Of a stretch of DNA of 64,000 bases, positions 15,869 through 24,672 are shown piece after piece. Within the stretch, counting starts at the first letter, position 1, and the number at the start of each line of letters is the position of its first letter. The notes under the pieces are model-generated. The model ran no database searches, was not told where the DNA came from, and worked only from the letters and a program-made list of their open reading frames with translations. Source of the DNA: DASSLY01 sp035689185. Lineage in GTDB: Bacteria > Actinomycetota > Actinomycetes > Actinomycetales > Dermatophilaceae. The translations under genes were made by a program, and so were the position numbers. The stretch is from NCBI GenBank assembly GCA_035689185.1, contig DASSLY010000010.1, positions 22,045 through 86,044 of the forward strand. Direction: 5' to 3'.

Positions 15869-17416
15869 CTACTTCAACCAGGCGCGCAACGACTTCTGTG
15901 ACGAAGCCGCCCAGGTCCGCTCGAACCGGTCGGTGGACTCCCGGGCGCGGGCCTCCTCCACCGCATACAGCCGACCGAGGGTGAACGCGGTCGGCACGTC
16001 CGCCCCGGACAGCAGGTGGCGCAGCTTGGCCCGGGTGACGACGCTGTCCTGGTGCTCGCCGAGCTCCTCCTGGACGGCCTCCATGGCACTGGCGAACGCG
16101 GCGGCGTCGTCGCCGAAGACCGATGTGACCGCCTCGCCGGCATACCGGGCCTGCTTGGCGGCCTTGCGGGCCTCGTGGAGCAGGTGGTCCTGCTCGTCGG
16201 CGGGGGCGTCCGCGATCTGCTTGACCAGGGCGCGCAGCTGGCCGTAGCTGCGCGCGACCCGCTTGGGGAGCACGGCGCTGGCCGGTCGAATCCCCTTCCG
16301 TCGCACCGGAGGCTCGACGACCAGCGTCGAGAGCGCCTCGAGCAGTCGGTGGTAGCGCGCCGAGTTCAACGTCGTCACCAGCCGCTGGTGGGCCCGGTCG
16401 TACTCGCCACCCAACCGGCTGCCGAGCGCCGGTGCGGGGTCGTCGCCGGGCGGCTCCCCCAGCGACTCGACGGTGTGCCGGAGCCGCATCCGAAGGACTT
16501 CCGCGTCCCGGGCAGCGCCGAGCTGCGCAGCGAGCCACTTGAGCTCTGCCCGCACCGGATTCGTCTGCTCGCGGGCCAACAACGGGCGGAACGTCTTCAG
16601 CGCGCTGCGCACCCGCCTGGTGGCCACCCGCATCTTGTGCACGCTGTCCGGGACGTCGAGACGGACCAGTATGTCGCGGCTGACGATCTGCTCCACCTGC
16701 TCCGACAGGTAGGCCCGCACCACCTGACCGGCCGCGGACTGCGCCGTCAGACGTTCTGGTATGCGGTCTCCCACCGAGACCGAGCGGTCACCCATGACGC
16801 GCTGCAGCTTCGAGGCGGTCTCCGACACGCGCAGCCCCAGGTCCCGCAACCGACGGTCCACCGCGTCGAACACCTCGCGGCCGGCCTCGATCGCCTCCAC
16901 CTCGACCTCGCGCCAGCTGACCGCGTCCTCCTCCGCGCTGGGGGCCTGGGGCAGCAGCGACGCCAAGCGGCGACCCTCCACCCGGTCGTCGGCCAGCTCC
17001 ACCATCGGCGTGCCCGCCCGATCGGTCACCAGCTGCACCGTTCGCAGGGTGTGCAGCACGGCAACGGCCACAAGCTCCTGCCCCCGGGTGCGGGCCCACA
17101 GCATTTGCTGCAGGCGTGCCGGGACCGTCGGCCTGCCCAGCGGTAGCCGGACCTCGGTCCTGGCGCCCTGCTCGTTGGGCACCTTGAGGTGCCACCCGGC
17201 GTCGGCGCCGCCGGTCCGGCGGCGCAACGTGAGCCCCGCCCGGCCCAACGACCGGTCCGCGGTGTCGAAGTAAGTCGCCTGCAACCGATAGGTGGACGTC
17301 TCAGCGAGGACCAGCGACGAGCCGGCGACGCCGTCCAGGACCGCGTCCAGCCCTGGCAGCTCCACCCCCTCCTCGACGTCGTACTTGACCTCGCGCTCCT
17401 CGTGCACGGCAACCAT
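15869..17416 (-). CDS. CYTH and CHAD domain protein
   Basis: This 515-aa protein has an N-terminal CYTH domain beginning EEREVKYDV, which carries the ExExK phosphate-binding motif, and a C-terminal CHAD domain of His-rich helices (VHKMRVATRRVRSALKTFRPLL, LHEARKAAKQARYAGEAV). CYTH domains bind or hydrolyse triphosphates. CHAD domains bind inorganic polyphosphate, so a role at polyphosphate granules is likely. Length is normal. The gene reads away from the SRPBCC gene. Confidence 0.93.
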   Translation of the reverse strand: MVAVHEEREVKYDVEEGVELPGLDAVLDGVAGSSLVLAETSTYRLQATYFDTADRSLGRAGLTLRRRTGGADAGWHLKVPNEQGARTEVRLPLGRPTVPARLQQMLWARTRGQELVAVAVLHTLRTVQLVTDRAGTPMVELADDRVEGRRLASLLPQAPSAEEDAVSWREVEVEAIEAGREVFDAVDRRLRDLGLRVSETASKLQRVMGDRSVSVGDRIPERLTAQSAAGQVVRAYLSEQVEQIVSRDILVRLDVPDSVHKMRVATRRVRSALKTFRPLLAREQTNPVRAELKWLAAQLGAARDAEVLRMRLRHTVESLGEPPGDDPAPALGSRLGGEYDRAHQRLVTTLNSARYHRLLEALSTLVVEPPVRRKGIRPASAVLPKRVARSYGQLRALVKQIADAPADEQDHLLHEARKAAKQARYAGEAVTSVFGDDAAAFASAMEAVQEELGEHQDSVVTRAKLRHLLSGADVPTAFTLGRLYAVEEARARESTDRFERTWAASSQKSLRAWLK

Positions 17417-17583
17417 GAGGTTGATCTACTCACATCGACCGGGCCCGAGTCATCTGCTGGGCGGCGGCGGGCTCGGGTGTGCTGCCGCGCCCGCTCCGCG
17501 GCAGGCCCTGGCGGGGCGGCGGTCGGCTCTGCCAGGGAGGCGGTTCGCGCGCCCACGCCACCCACCCGGCTAATGTCGCCTCG

Positions 17584-18017
17584 ATGAGGACTGTCCAGTT
17601 CACCTTCGACATCGCGGCGCCACCGGACCGCGTCTTCGACGAGCTCACCGACCTCGGCCGGCTCACGCGCTGGCGCACCTTGGAGAGCATCCGCCTCGAG
17701 CCCGACGGTCCCGCGCGCGTCGGGACCGTGCTTCACTCGACGGTCCGCGGTGCGGGCCGGATGCAGTTCGTCAATGAGGTCACCGCGCTGGACCGTGGCG
17801 CGCACACCTACGACGACCGCTCGGTCAGCGGCACCTTCCCGATCGAAAGCGGTTGGCGGGTGGAGGCGGTGCCTGGCGGCTCCCGCGTCCACTGGACGAC
17901 CCGCTACCAAGGCCGAGGGTCTATGCCCTTCTCGGCCCGCTGCTGGGTGAGATGATCAAGCGGGGCCAGCAGTCCGACCTGCGCAAGTTCGCCAAGCTCG
18001 TGGCGCCCGCCGGCTGA
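17584..18017 (+). pseudogene. SRPBCC (polyketide cyclase/dehydrase-like) protein, frameshifted near the 3' end
   Basis: The start MRTVQFTFDIAAPPDRVFDEL is a classic SRPBCC/START-like lipid-binding opening, followed by GRLTRWRTLE and the GWRVEAVPGGSRVHWTTRYQ strand pair. At about 17915-17922 the frame breaks: the original frame ends in a short unrelated tail at 17955. The expected C-terminal helix (YALLGPLLGEMIKRGQQSDL, then RKFAKLVAPAG) continues in the next frame to the TGA at 18015. One missing base explains both. Restored length is about 144 aa, normal for the family. A sequencing error is as likely as a real mutation. Such proteins bind hydrophobic ligands; the ligand is unknown. Confidence 0.75.
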
Positions 18018-18030
18018 GGGGGCTGCCCGG

Positions 18031-19710
18031 TCAGGCGATGCGGCGGTCCCCGGGTTGCAGGACGCGCAGCCAGCGGTAGCCGTAGCCGTCCAGCTGGATG
18101 TCCGCCAAGCCGTCGTCATCCAGCGGGGAGCGGCCCTGCTGGAGCAGGTCGGCCAGGTGGCTGCCCGAGGCGAAACCAGGCAGCCGGAGCGGCACCGTGC
18201 ACGGCTCCGGCCCGAGGTTGTGCACCGCGGCCATCGCCCAGTCGCCGGTCCGAGCCAGGTGGGCCAGCACCGGGTGGTGCGGCTGGTCGAGCACCTCGAA
18301 CTGGGCCCAGCCGAGCTCCGGGGACTGCCGGTAGCGGTGGATGAGGTGTCTCATGAAGGTGAACAGTGAGTCGGGGTCGTTGCGCTGGTCGGCCACGTTG
18401 ACGTGCTCGGGTCCGTAGGGCCCGGTCGTCACGGGGCGGGCCAGCCGGGCAGGCGGGGCGGTGGAGAAGCCCGCGCCGCGGCCGCTGCTCCACTGCATCG
18501 GCGTGCGCACCGCCAACCGGCCTGGCACGTCGAGGTTCTCCCCCATCCCGATCTCCTCCCCGTAGAACAGAACCGGGGTGCCGGGGGTGGCGAACATCAA
18601 GGAGTACGCCATCCGGATCCGCCGCGGGTCACCGCCCAGCATCGGGGGCAGCCGTCGCCGCAGCCCCCTGTCGTAGAGCTGCATCGACGGTTCCGGGCCG
18701 AACGCGGCGAACACCTCCTGCCGCTCGTCGTCGCTCAGCTTGTCCAGGGTCAGCTCGTCGTGGTTGCGCACGAAGACCGCCCATTGGCTGCCCGGGTCCA
18801 CCTCCGGGCGCGCCGTCAGCGCCTCGACCAGCGGCCGCGCGTCCTGACGCGCCATCGCCAGGTAGAACGCCTGCATCCCCATGAAGTCGAACTGCATGGT
18901 CAGCTCGTCGCCGTCGGCGCCACCGAAGAACTGGCGCTGCCCCTGGTGCGGCAGGTTCACCTCGCCCAGCAAAATGCCGTCCCCGTGCCGGCGGCCCAGG
19001 AACGCCTTGAGCTGGCGCAGGTATTCGTGGGGGTCGTACCGAAAGGCGGCCTCCCGCTCCGGCACCTGGTCCACCGCGAACATGAACGGGACCGCGTCCA
19101 CCCGGAACCCGGACAGGCCCAGCTGCATCCAGAAGCCCATCGTCTTCGCGATCTGCTCACGCACCGCCGGGTTGGCCACGTTGAGGTCCGGCTGGGACCG
19201 GTAGAAGTGGTGCAGGTACCACTGACCGGTGCGGGGGTCCCGTTCCCAGATGCTGTCCTCCCGGTCGGGGAAGACCACCTCGGCAGAGGTGTCCGGCGGC
19301 CGGGTGGACCGCCATACATAGAAGTCGCGGTAGGCGCCGTTCACGCTGCGCCGGGCCTGGACGAACCATGGGTGCCGGTCCGAGGTGTGGTTCATCACGA
19401 AGTCGGCGATGACCCGTATGCCGCGCGAGTGCGCCGTGCGCACCAGCTCCACGAAGTCGCCGAGGTCACCCAGGCGAGGGTCCACGCCCAGGAAGTCGGT
19501 GATGTCGTAGCCGTCGTCCTTGTCGGCCGTCGGGTAGAACGGCATCAACCACAGGCAGGTGACGCCAAGCTCGGCGAGGTAGTCGATCCGGCTGGTCATC
19601 CCGGCCAGGTCGCCCTGACCGTCCCCGTCGGAGTCCAGGAACGTCTGGACGTCCGCGCAGTAGACGACCGCGGTCTTCCACCACAGGTCCGCCGTTTCCG
19701 CCAGCCGCAC
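18031..19710 (-). CDS. GH13 alpha-amylase-family enzyme, trehalose-synthase-like
   Basis: This 559-aa cytoplasmic GH13 protein has all catalytic residues: nucleophile Asp205 in GFRVDAVPF, acid/base Glu250 in LLGEVN, and the stabiliser Asp318 in RNHDEL. The N-terminus VVYCADVQTFLDSDGDGQGDLAG and the motif DFVMNHTSDRHPWF at 103-116 are shared with TreS-type enzymes and their single-domain relatives. A C-terminal beta domain ends the protein. It may interconvert maltose and trehalose or act as an alpha-glucosidase; no maltokinase is nearby to support TreS. The start is a GTG at 19710. It overlaps no neighbour and is convergent with the broken SRPBCC gene. Confidence 0.87.
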   Translation of the reverse strand: MRLAETADLWWKTAVVYCADVQTFLDSDGDGQGDLAGMTSRIDYLAELGVTCLWLMPFYPTADKDDGYDITDFLGVDPRLGDLGDFVELVRTAHSRGIRVIADFVMNHTSDRHPWFVQARRSVNGAYRDFYVWRSTRPPDTSAEVVFPDREDSIWERDPRTGQWYLHHFYRSQPDLNVANPAVREQIAKTMGFWMQLGLSGFRVDAVPFMFAVDQVPEREAAFRYDPHEYLRQLKAFLGRRHGDGILLGEVNLPHQGQRQFFGGADGDELTMQFDFMGMQAFYLAMARQDARPLVEALTARPEVDPGSQWAVFVRNHDELTLDKLSDDERQEVFAAFGPEPSMQLYDRGLRRRLPPMLGGDPRRIRMAYSLMFATPGTPVLFYGEEIGMGENLDVPGRLAVRTPMQWSSGRGAGFSTAPPARLARPVTTGPYGPEHVNVADQRNDPDSLFTFMRHLIHRYRQSPELGWAQFEVLDQPHHPVLAHLARTGDWAMAAVHNLGPEPCTVPLRLPGFASGSHLADLLQQGRSPLDDDGLADIQLDGYGYRWLRVLQPGDRRIA

Positions 19711-19847
19711 GTCTGCCTCCTCGCCCAGCCCAGCCGTTCCCGCGAGGCTATCCGTTGTGCCCGTGTGCCCGGCCGTCCTAGTGTGGTCTCCTCGTGCGGT
19801 CGGGGGCGGCGGACGCGGCCGCCACTATCTGGATCGGAGCGCCTGAC

Positions 19848-20279
19848 ATGCTCAACGAAGCGCAAGTGGAAGCCAACATCCCAGCCGGTGACATCGCCCG
19901 CGCCCGGGCCTTCTACCAGGACAAGCTCGGCTTCACCCCGACCATGGAGATGGAAGGAGTGTGGCTTCGCTACGAGACTGCCTCGGGCACGGCGTTCAAC
20001 GTGTACGCGACCCAGTATGCCGGTCAGGCCGGCCACACCATCGCCCAGTTCCACGTGACCGACGTGCAGGACGAGGTCCGCGCACTCAAGGCCAAGGGCG
20101 TGGCGTTCGAGACCTATCCGGACATGCCCGGCGTCGACTGGGACGGTGACGTCGCCTCGATGGGGTCAATGGGCTACGCCGCGTGGTTCAAGGACAGCGA
20201 GGGCAACATCCTCTGCCTGGACAGCGGCATCCCCGAGCAGGCGGCATCATCGGGGTCGACGGAAAGGCCGGCGTCGTGA
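19848..20279 (+). CDS. VOC family (glyoxalase/bleomycin-resistance fold) protein
   Basis: This 143-aa protein has the paired beta-alpha-beta-beta-beta fold of VOC proteins. It starts VEANIPAGDIARARAFYQDKLGF and ends AAWFKDSEGNILCLD, the typical metal-site end. The metal ligands are only partly conserved: there is a His in HTIAQFHV, and the N-terminal ligand position is Glu (VEANI). The reaction is unknown; many such proteins are annotated only as glyoxalase-like. ATG 19848 was chosen because homology begins there and GGAG lies 10 bases upstream. It overlaps the next gene by 4 bases (GTGA), so the two are co-translated. Confidence 0.87.
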   Translation: MLNEAQVEANIPAGDIARARAFYQDKLGFTPTMEMEGVWLRYETASGTAFNVYATQYAGQAGHTIAQFHVTDVQDEVRALKAKGVAFETYPDMPGVDWDGDVASMGSMGYAAWFKDSEGNILCLDSGIPEQAASSGSTERPAS

Positions 20280-20725
20280 CCGGCGTGTCCCTGCAGCCGT
20301 TCCCCCTGGTTCGCAAGGGGGCCTCGGGGCATCCGGTGAAGACCCTGCAGCACCTGCTTCGAGCCCACGGCCACGGCATCGACGCCGACGGCATCTTCGG
20401 GCCGCTGACCGACGCCGCGGTCCGCGCCTTCCAGGGCGACGAAGGGCTAGCCGTCGACGGCATCGTCGGCCCGCACACCTGGGGCGCGGTCATCGTCGAG
20501 GTGAGCCGGGGCAGCCGGGGGGAGGCCGTCAAGGGCGTGCAGGAGGAGTTCCAGTTCCGCAACCTGTCCGGTGATCCCAGCAAGGGGCTCGCCGTCGACG
20601 GGGTGTTCGGCCCGTTGACCGAGGCCGCTGTCCGCGGTTTCCAGCAGGCTGTCGGGCTGGACGTCGACGGCATCGTCGGACCGTTGACCTGGCAGGCGCT
20701 GGTCAGCGGCATGCTGTCCTTCTGA
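20276..20725 (+). CDS. Peptidoglycan-binding protein with two PG_binding_1 repeats
   Basis: This 149-aa protein consists almost entirely of two tandem peptidoglycan-binding modules. The first (residues about 15-70) reads GHPVKTLQHLLRAHGHGIDADGIFGPLT. The second (about 80-145) reads GEAVKGVQEEFQF, then AVDGVFGPLTEAAVRGFQQ. No signal peptide or catalytic domain is visible, which is odd for a wall-binding protein. It may be exported with a partner or have lost its N-terminus. The GTG start overlaps the VOC stop by 4 bases. Confidence 0.85.
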   Translation: MTGVSLQPFPLVRKGASGHPVKTLQHLLRAHGHGIDADGIFGPLTDAAVRAFQGDEGLAVDGIVGPHTWGAVIVEVSRGSRGEAVKGVQEEFQFRNLSGDPSKGLAVDGVFGPLTEAAVRGFQQAVGLDVDGIVGPLTWQALVSGMLSF

Positions 20726-20899
20726 CCGGCCCGGGCGGCAGTGGAGGAGAGTCCCCAGCCGGGCCATCGCAACGACACTCGCCGGCCGGCGGAGCTTTTC
20801 CGGATGCGACCACGCGCCTTTCCGGGCGGCAGTCCTGATCTCAAACACAGCGAAACGGGCGAGTGAAACACAGCCATTCGTTCATTCTTTCAGCCACCC

Positions 20900-20928
20900 T
20901 TGTCACCCATTCCCGGCGGGTGTACTTT
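20900..20928 (+). promoter_or_regulatory. Sigma70-like promoter for the AOC-barrel secreted protein gene
   Basis: A -35 box TTGTCA (20900-20905) and a -10 box TACTTT (20923-20928) are separated by exactly 17 bases, in a locally AT-richer stretch about 52 bases upstream of the start at 20981. This is the clearest sigma70-type promoter in the window. Confidence 0.6.
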
Positions 20929-20980
20929 CTTGCCGGCCCACCGAAAGCAATGATGGGTCAGTCCATGGGAGGAAATGGCA

Positions 20981-21571
20981 ATGAAGCGTCGTTATGTCGC
21001 AATTTCTTCAGCCGCCGTGCTGGTAGCGGGAATGACGGTCGTCGGGTCCGTATCGGCCTCGGCCGGGCAGGACAGCACCGCCGCCGCAGCGGCGTCGTCC
21101 TCGGTGCGGGGATGGGCCGGACCGCAGGCATCCTCGGTTGCCGCGGCCGAGCGGGCCGCGCAGGGTCGGATCACTGGCCCGAGCGCTGCCGCCATGGCCG
21201 GGGAGACTCTGGTGGTGGTGGAGGCCCCCTTCAGCCCGCGGCGCGAGGCCTTCGTCGACGTGGGGGCGAGCGGCGACTCCCCCGGCGACTTCTTCATCGC
21301 CGAGGGACGGATCCTCGACCGGTCCGGCTCCCGGATGATCGGCTCGGACGCCCTTCGCTGCGAGGCCGGGGTGCGCACCTTCACCTGCGAGGCCACCCTC
21401 GTGGTGACCGGCAAGGGCAAGATTCGCGTCGCCGGCACGTTGTTCAGCAACCGAGACAACGTCCTACCCGTGACCGGTGGCACCGACGCGTACGCCGGCG
21501 TCGGCGGACAGGTGACGTTCTTCAACCTTGGTCACGGCCGGACGGCCCTGATCTTCGACCTCACCCGCTAG
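20981..21571 (+). CDS. Secreted protein with an allene-oxide-cyclase/dirigent-like beta barrel
   Basis: This 196-aa protein begins with a signal peptide (MKRRYVAISSAAVLVAGMTV, then VGSVSASAG). After a low-complexity Ala/Ser linker, the C-terminal 110 residues have the barrel pattern SPGDFFIAEGRILD, two Cys residues (ALRCEAGVRTFTCEATLVV), KGKIRVAGTL, and the hallmark VTGGTDAYAGVGGQVTF. Bacterial relatives are mostly uncharacterised secreted proteins; plant members cyclise or couple phenolics. ATG 20981 is preferred over ATG 20975 because GGAGG is 8 bases away. It has its own promoter and terminator, so it is probably monocistronic. Confidence 0.8.
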   Translation: MKRRYVAISSAAVLVAGMTVVGSVSASAGQDSTAAAAASSSVRGWAGPQASSVAAAERAAQGRITGPSAAAMAGETLVVVEAPFSPRREAFVDVGASGDSPGDFFIAEGRILDRSGSRMIGSDALRCEAGVRTFTCEATLVVTGKGKIRVAGTLFSNRDNVLPVTGGTDAYAGVGGQVTFFNLGHGRTALIFDLTR

Positions 21572-21602
21572 CTCGCCGCGCCACCCCTGGCGCCGGAACA
21601 AG

Positions 21603-21640
21603 CGCGGCCCTAGTCAGCTGGCCTGGCTAGGGCCGCGTTT
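21603..21640 (+). terminator. Rho-independent terminator
   Basis: An 11-bp perfect stem (CGCGGCCCTAG at 21603-21613 with CTAGGGCCGCG at 21627-21637) has a 13-base loop and is followed by TTT. It lies 32 bases after the AOC-barrel gene and in front of the convergent PEP-utilising gene. Confidence 0.8.
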
Positions 21641-21721
21641 CGTACACGCCGTTGAACGCCGTCTCGGCGGGCCGGCGGAACCGGCTGAAGCCGGCGTCGC
21701 TGACAGACCGGCCGGGCCGGC

Positions 21722-24502
21722 TCACCCCTCCACGGTCACCAAGCCGCCCGCGCCGTCCACCGTGACCAGGCCGCCCGCGCCGTCGACGGTGACCCGGCCG
21801 ATGGTGCCGTCGACGGTCACCGGCTGCCCCGAGCTGATCCGGCTGGTCGCGTCCGGCACCCCCACCACGGCCGGGATGCCGTACTCCCGGGCCACCACGG
21901 CGCCGTGGGAGTTGGCGCCACCCATCTCCATCACCAGTCCGGCAGCAGTGAGGAACAGCGGCGTCCAGCCAGGGTCGGTCGACGGAGCGACCAGGATCTC
22001 GCCGGGGCGAAGCTGCGCCCCGACCGGGTCCAGCACCACACGCGCCGGCCCGTGAGCAGTGCCCGCCGAGGCCGGGCTGCCGTGCAACGCAGCGGGACTC
22101 GAGCCGGCGGCACGCTCGGGGCGGTATGCCGCGACCGCCTCCGGCTCGGTGCCGTCGGACAGCAGCAGCCGCGGGATGTGCCGGCGGCGCAGCTCCACCG
22201 CATACTCCTCGCGGCACGCGGCGACCCGGTCCTGCAGCGGCTCCCCCGCCAACCCGCGCCGGGCCTGGTCCAGGTCGAGGAAGAAGACGTCGTCGGGGTC
22301 GGTCACCGCACCCGCCTCGGCCAGGGCGACCCCGACCTGGTACAGGTGCTCGTGCAGTCGGCCGAGCCCGCGCACCAGCAGGAACTTGTGCGACTCCCGC
22401 AGGCCGACGAGCTGGCGGGCACGGCCCAGCAGGAGAGCGACCAGGCGGGCCCGCACCGGGTGGCTTCGGCCGAGCCGGCCGACCAGCCGCGCCACCATCG
22501 CCTCGGCGTCCCGCGTCGCGCTGGCGAACTGCACCGGTGGCGCCAGCTCGGGATCATCCTGCGCGAGGTAGTTCTTCGCCACCCCGAGCAGGTGAGACGG
22601 GTCGTCGGACCAGCGAGGTAGGCCGAGGTCGATCTCGCCGACGGCCCGATCGCCATACGTGGCAAGGAACTCCGCCAACCCCCGCTGCGTCACGGGCGGC
22701 AGGGAACCAGCACGGTAGCGGGCTGCCAGCCGGACCACGGGCTCCGCCGTGACAGCGGCCGACGAGGCCGCGTCGGCGCGGATGCGCTCGGCGAGCCACC
22801 ACAGGGCGAGGTCCATCTCGGTGGTGACGTTGTGCGGCAGGCCGCGCAGCACCCCCTGCAGCTCGACCGGATCCGCGGTCCGGCCCAGCAGACGCCGCGC
22901 CAGCTCCAGCGCGAGGAAGCCCGCCACGGCGTTGGCCATCACCCGCGGCGCCATCAGGAACAGCCCCCCACCCAGCCGGGCCTCGACCAGGTCGAGGCGC
23001 TGCCCGGGGGTGGCGTCCTGCGGCAGGACGAGGGATGCCTCAAGTCGGCGCTGTTCGCGGGCGATCGCGGCATAGGCCGCCCGGGGACTCAGCGCTGCGG
23101 TGAGCACCCGGCGCGGCAGCCCCAGCCGCAGGGCCACCCGCCCCACCGCGGCAACGGCGTGGACCGGCGGGCGCGGGTCGACGGCGAACGACTGCTCCTG
23201 CAGGAGCCCGCGCAGCACGGACGCGGACCGCGCCTCCATCACGCCAAAGGCGGCGAGCACCACCCGGCGACCCAGCCGGTTGCGCACCGCGGGGGTCAGG
23301 TCGAGGAACACCCGTCCCGCCGCGACGTGCAGCGCCCGCGCCCCGTCGCGGGGCCGGGCGACCGGGTGGCCGGCCACTGCGGCGACCGAGGCGGAGACGA
23401 GCCGCAGCGCAGCCAGCCCCATGGGGGTCAGCGGTCGGGTGAGGCCCTGGGCCAGCGAGGCGTTGAGGAAGACCCGGTCCCCACCGCCCGCCGCTGCGCT
23501 CGGGTCGACCAGCGGGTAGAGGGTCGTGATCGGGCGCGCCTGGGTCAGCCAGAACCTGCCGTCGCCGGCCAGCGCCCACTCCAGGTCCTGGGGCCGGCCG
23601 TAGTGCGCGGCGACCCGCGCCCCCAGCCGGACCAGCTGGCCGACCTGTATGTCGCTGAGGCAGGCGCGCTGCGCCGGCTCGGTGCCGACCCGCTCCGGGC
23701 CGACCCGCTCCGCGCCGACCTGCACGGTGCCGACCTGCTCGGTGCCGACCTGCTCGGTGCCACCGCCTGGGCGGGGGCGGACCACCACCCGCCTCTCGCC
23801 CACGGCTCGTTCGGTGATCCGTCCAGAGGACGTCTCGACCACGAACCGGTCCGGGACGACGGCACCGGAGACCACTGCCTCACCCAGTCCGGGGCTGGCC
23901 TCCAGGACGCACTGCGCGCGGCTGCTGGTCACCGGGTTCGCAGTGAACAGCACCCCGGCAGCCACGGCGTCCACCATCTCCTGCACGACTACGGCGAGGG
24001 CGACTCCGCGCTGGCCGATGCCGGCCTGCTGCCGGTAGCTGACGGCGCGGTCCGTCCACAGCGAGGCCCAGCATCGCCGCACCGCCGTCAGCAGCTGCTC
24101 CGGGCCCACGACGTTGAGGTAGGTGTCCTGCTGGCCGGCGAAGCTCGCGGTAGCCAGGTCCTCCGCGGTGGCCGACGAGCGCACCGCGACCGCCGCTGTG
24201 GAGCCGAGGCCCGTGTAGGCGTCCAGGACGGCCGCGCGGACTGCTGCCGGCACGGGTGCGGCGGCGACCAGGGCGCGGGCCTCGGCGGCCAGGTCCGCAG
24301 TGTCCGGCCCCTCCTCCTCCAGCCGCGCGAGCAGGGGCTCCAGGCGATCCGCCACGACCGCGGCATACGCAGCGGTCGTGATGCAGAAGCCGATGGGAAC
24401 GGCGAACCCGGCATCAGCGAGCACGCCCAGGTTGAGCGCCTTGCCGCCGACGGCGGCAAGGTCCGCCGATCCGAGGTGCTGCATCGGGATGACCAGGGGC
24501 AT
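21722..24502 (-). CDS. PEP/pyruvate-binding (PPDK-N) and PEP-utilising protein, rifamycin-phosphotransferase-like architecture
   Basis: This roughly 926-aa protein has an N-terminal ATP-grasp/PPDK domain (GGKALNLGVLADAGFAVPIG, then AVAVRSSATAEDLATASFAGQ and VVQEMVDAVAAGVLFTANPV). A long helical middle follows, and a swivelling His domain is at the extreme C-terminus (GGANSHGAVVAREYGIPAVV, phospho-His866). That order, with no PEP-binding barrel after the His domain, matches rifampin phosphotransferase rather than PEP synthase. Its physiological substrate is unknown. Two tandem-repeat expansions are present, one inside the ATP-grasp region and one at the C-terminus, described separately. ATG 24502 is used; a GTG three codons upstream is possible. 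Confidence 0.85.
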   Translation of the reverse strand: MPLVIPMQHLGSADLAAVGGKALNLGVLADAGFAVPIGFCITTAAYAAVVADRLEPLLARLEEEGPDTADLAAEARALVAAAPVPAAVRAAVLDAYTGLGSTAAVAVRSSATAEDLATASFAGQQDTYLNVVGPEQLLTAVRRCWASLWTDRAVSYRQQAGIGQRGVALAVVVQEMVDAVAAGVLFTANPVTSSRAQCVLEASPGLGEAVVSGAVVPDRFVVETSSGRITERAVGERRVVVRPRPGGGTEQVGTEQVGTVQVGAERVGPERVGTEPAQRACLSDIQVGQLVRLGARVAAHYGRPQDLEWALAGDGRFWLTQARPITTLYPLVDPSAAAGGGDRVFLNASLAQGLTRPLTPMGLAALRLVSASVAAVAGHPVARPRDGARALHVAAGRVFLDLTPAVRNRLGRRVVLAAFGVMEARSASVLRGLLQEQSFAVDPRPPVHAVAAVGRVALRLGLPRRVLTAALSPRAAYAAIAREQRRLEASLVLPQDATPGQRLDLVEARLGGGLFLMAPRVMANAVAGFLALELARRLLGRTADPVELQGVLRGLPHNVTTEMDLALWWLAERIRADAASSAAVTAEPVVRLAARYRAGSLPPVTQRGLAEFLATYGDRAVGEIDLGLPRWSDDPSHLLGVAKNYLAQDDPELAPPVQFASATRDAEAMVARLVGRLGRSHPVRARLVALLLGRARQLVGLRESHKFLLVRGLGRLHEHLYQVGVALAEAGAVTDPDDVFFLDLDQARRGLAGEPLQDRVAACREEYAVELRRRHIPRLLLSDGTEPEAVAAYRPERAAGSSPAALHGSPASAGTAHGPARVVLDPVGAQLRPGEILVAPSTDPGWTPLFLTAAGLVMEMGGANSHGAVVAREYGIPAVVGVPDATSRISSGQPVTVDGTIGRVTVDGAGGLVTVDGAGGLVTVEG
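21725..21820 (-). repeat. 27-bp tandem repeat at the 3' end of the PEP-utilising gene
   Basis: The C-terminus repeats a 9-residue unit: VTVDGTIGR, VTVDGAGGL, VTVDGAGGL, VTVEG. Normal swivelling domains end after one such strand, so this looks like an in-frame tandem duplication that extends the edge strand. Confidence 0.85.
23681..23760 (-). repeat. 15-bp in-frame tandem repeat within the PEP-utilising gene
   Basis: Five 15-bp units and a partial sixth encode a run of GTEQV-like pentapeptides (GTEQV twice, GTVQV, GAERV, GPERV). The run falls between the VVVRPRPGG strand and the DLEWA part of the ATP-grasp domain, so it is probably a surface loop expansion. Confidence 0.9.
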
Positions 24503-24672
24503 GACGGCCACCGTACGCCCGCATCGCCGGCAATTTCAACGGTAGATGAATTACCGCCCCTGGCGCCGGGCTGCGTTCGGGGCACCAGTCCTGCCGATTC
24601 GCGCGGAAAGCGGTCTGTGCCCGGCTACCGTGGGTGTGAACTCATGGTGACCAGCGTTGAAGAGGCGAGGCC

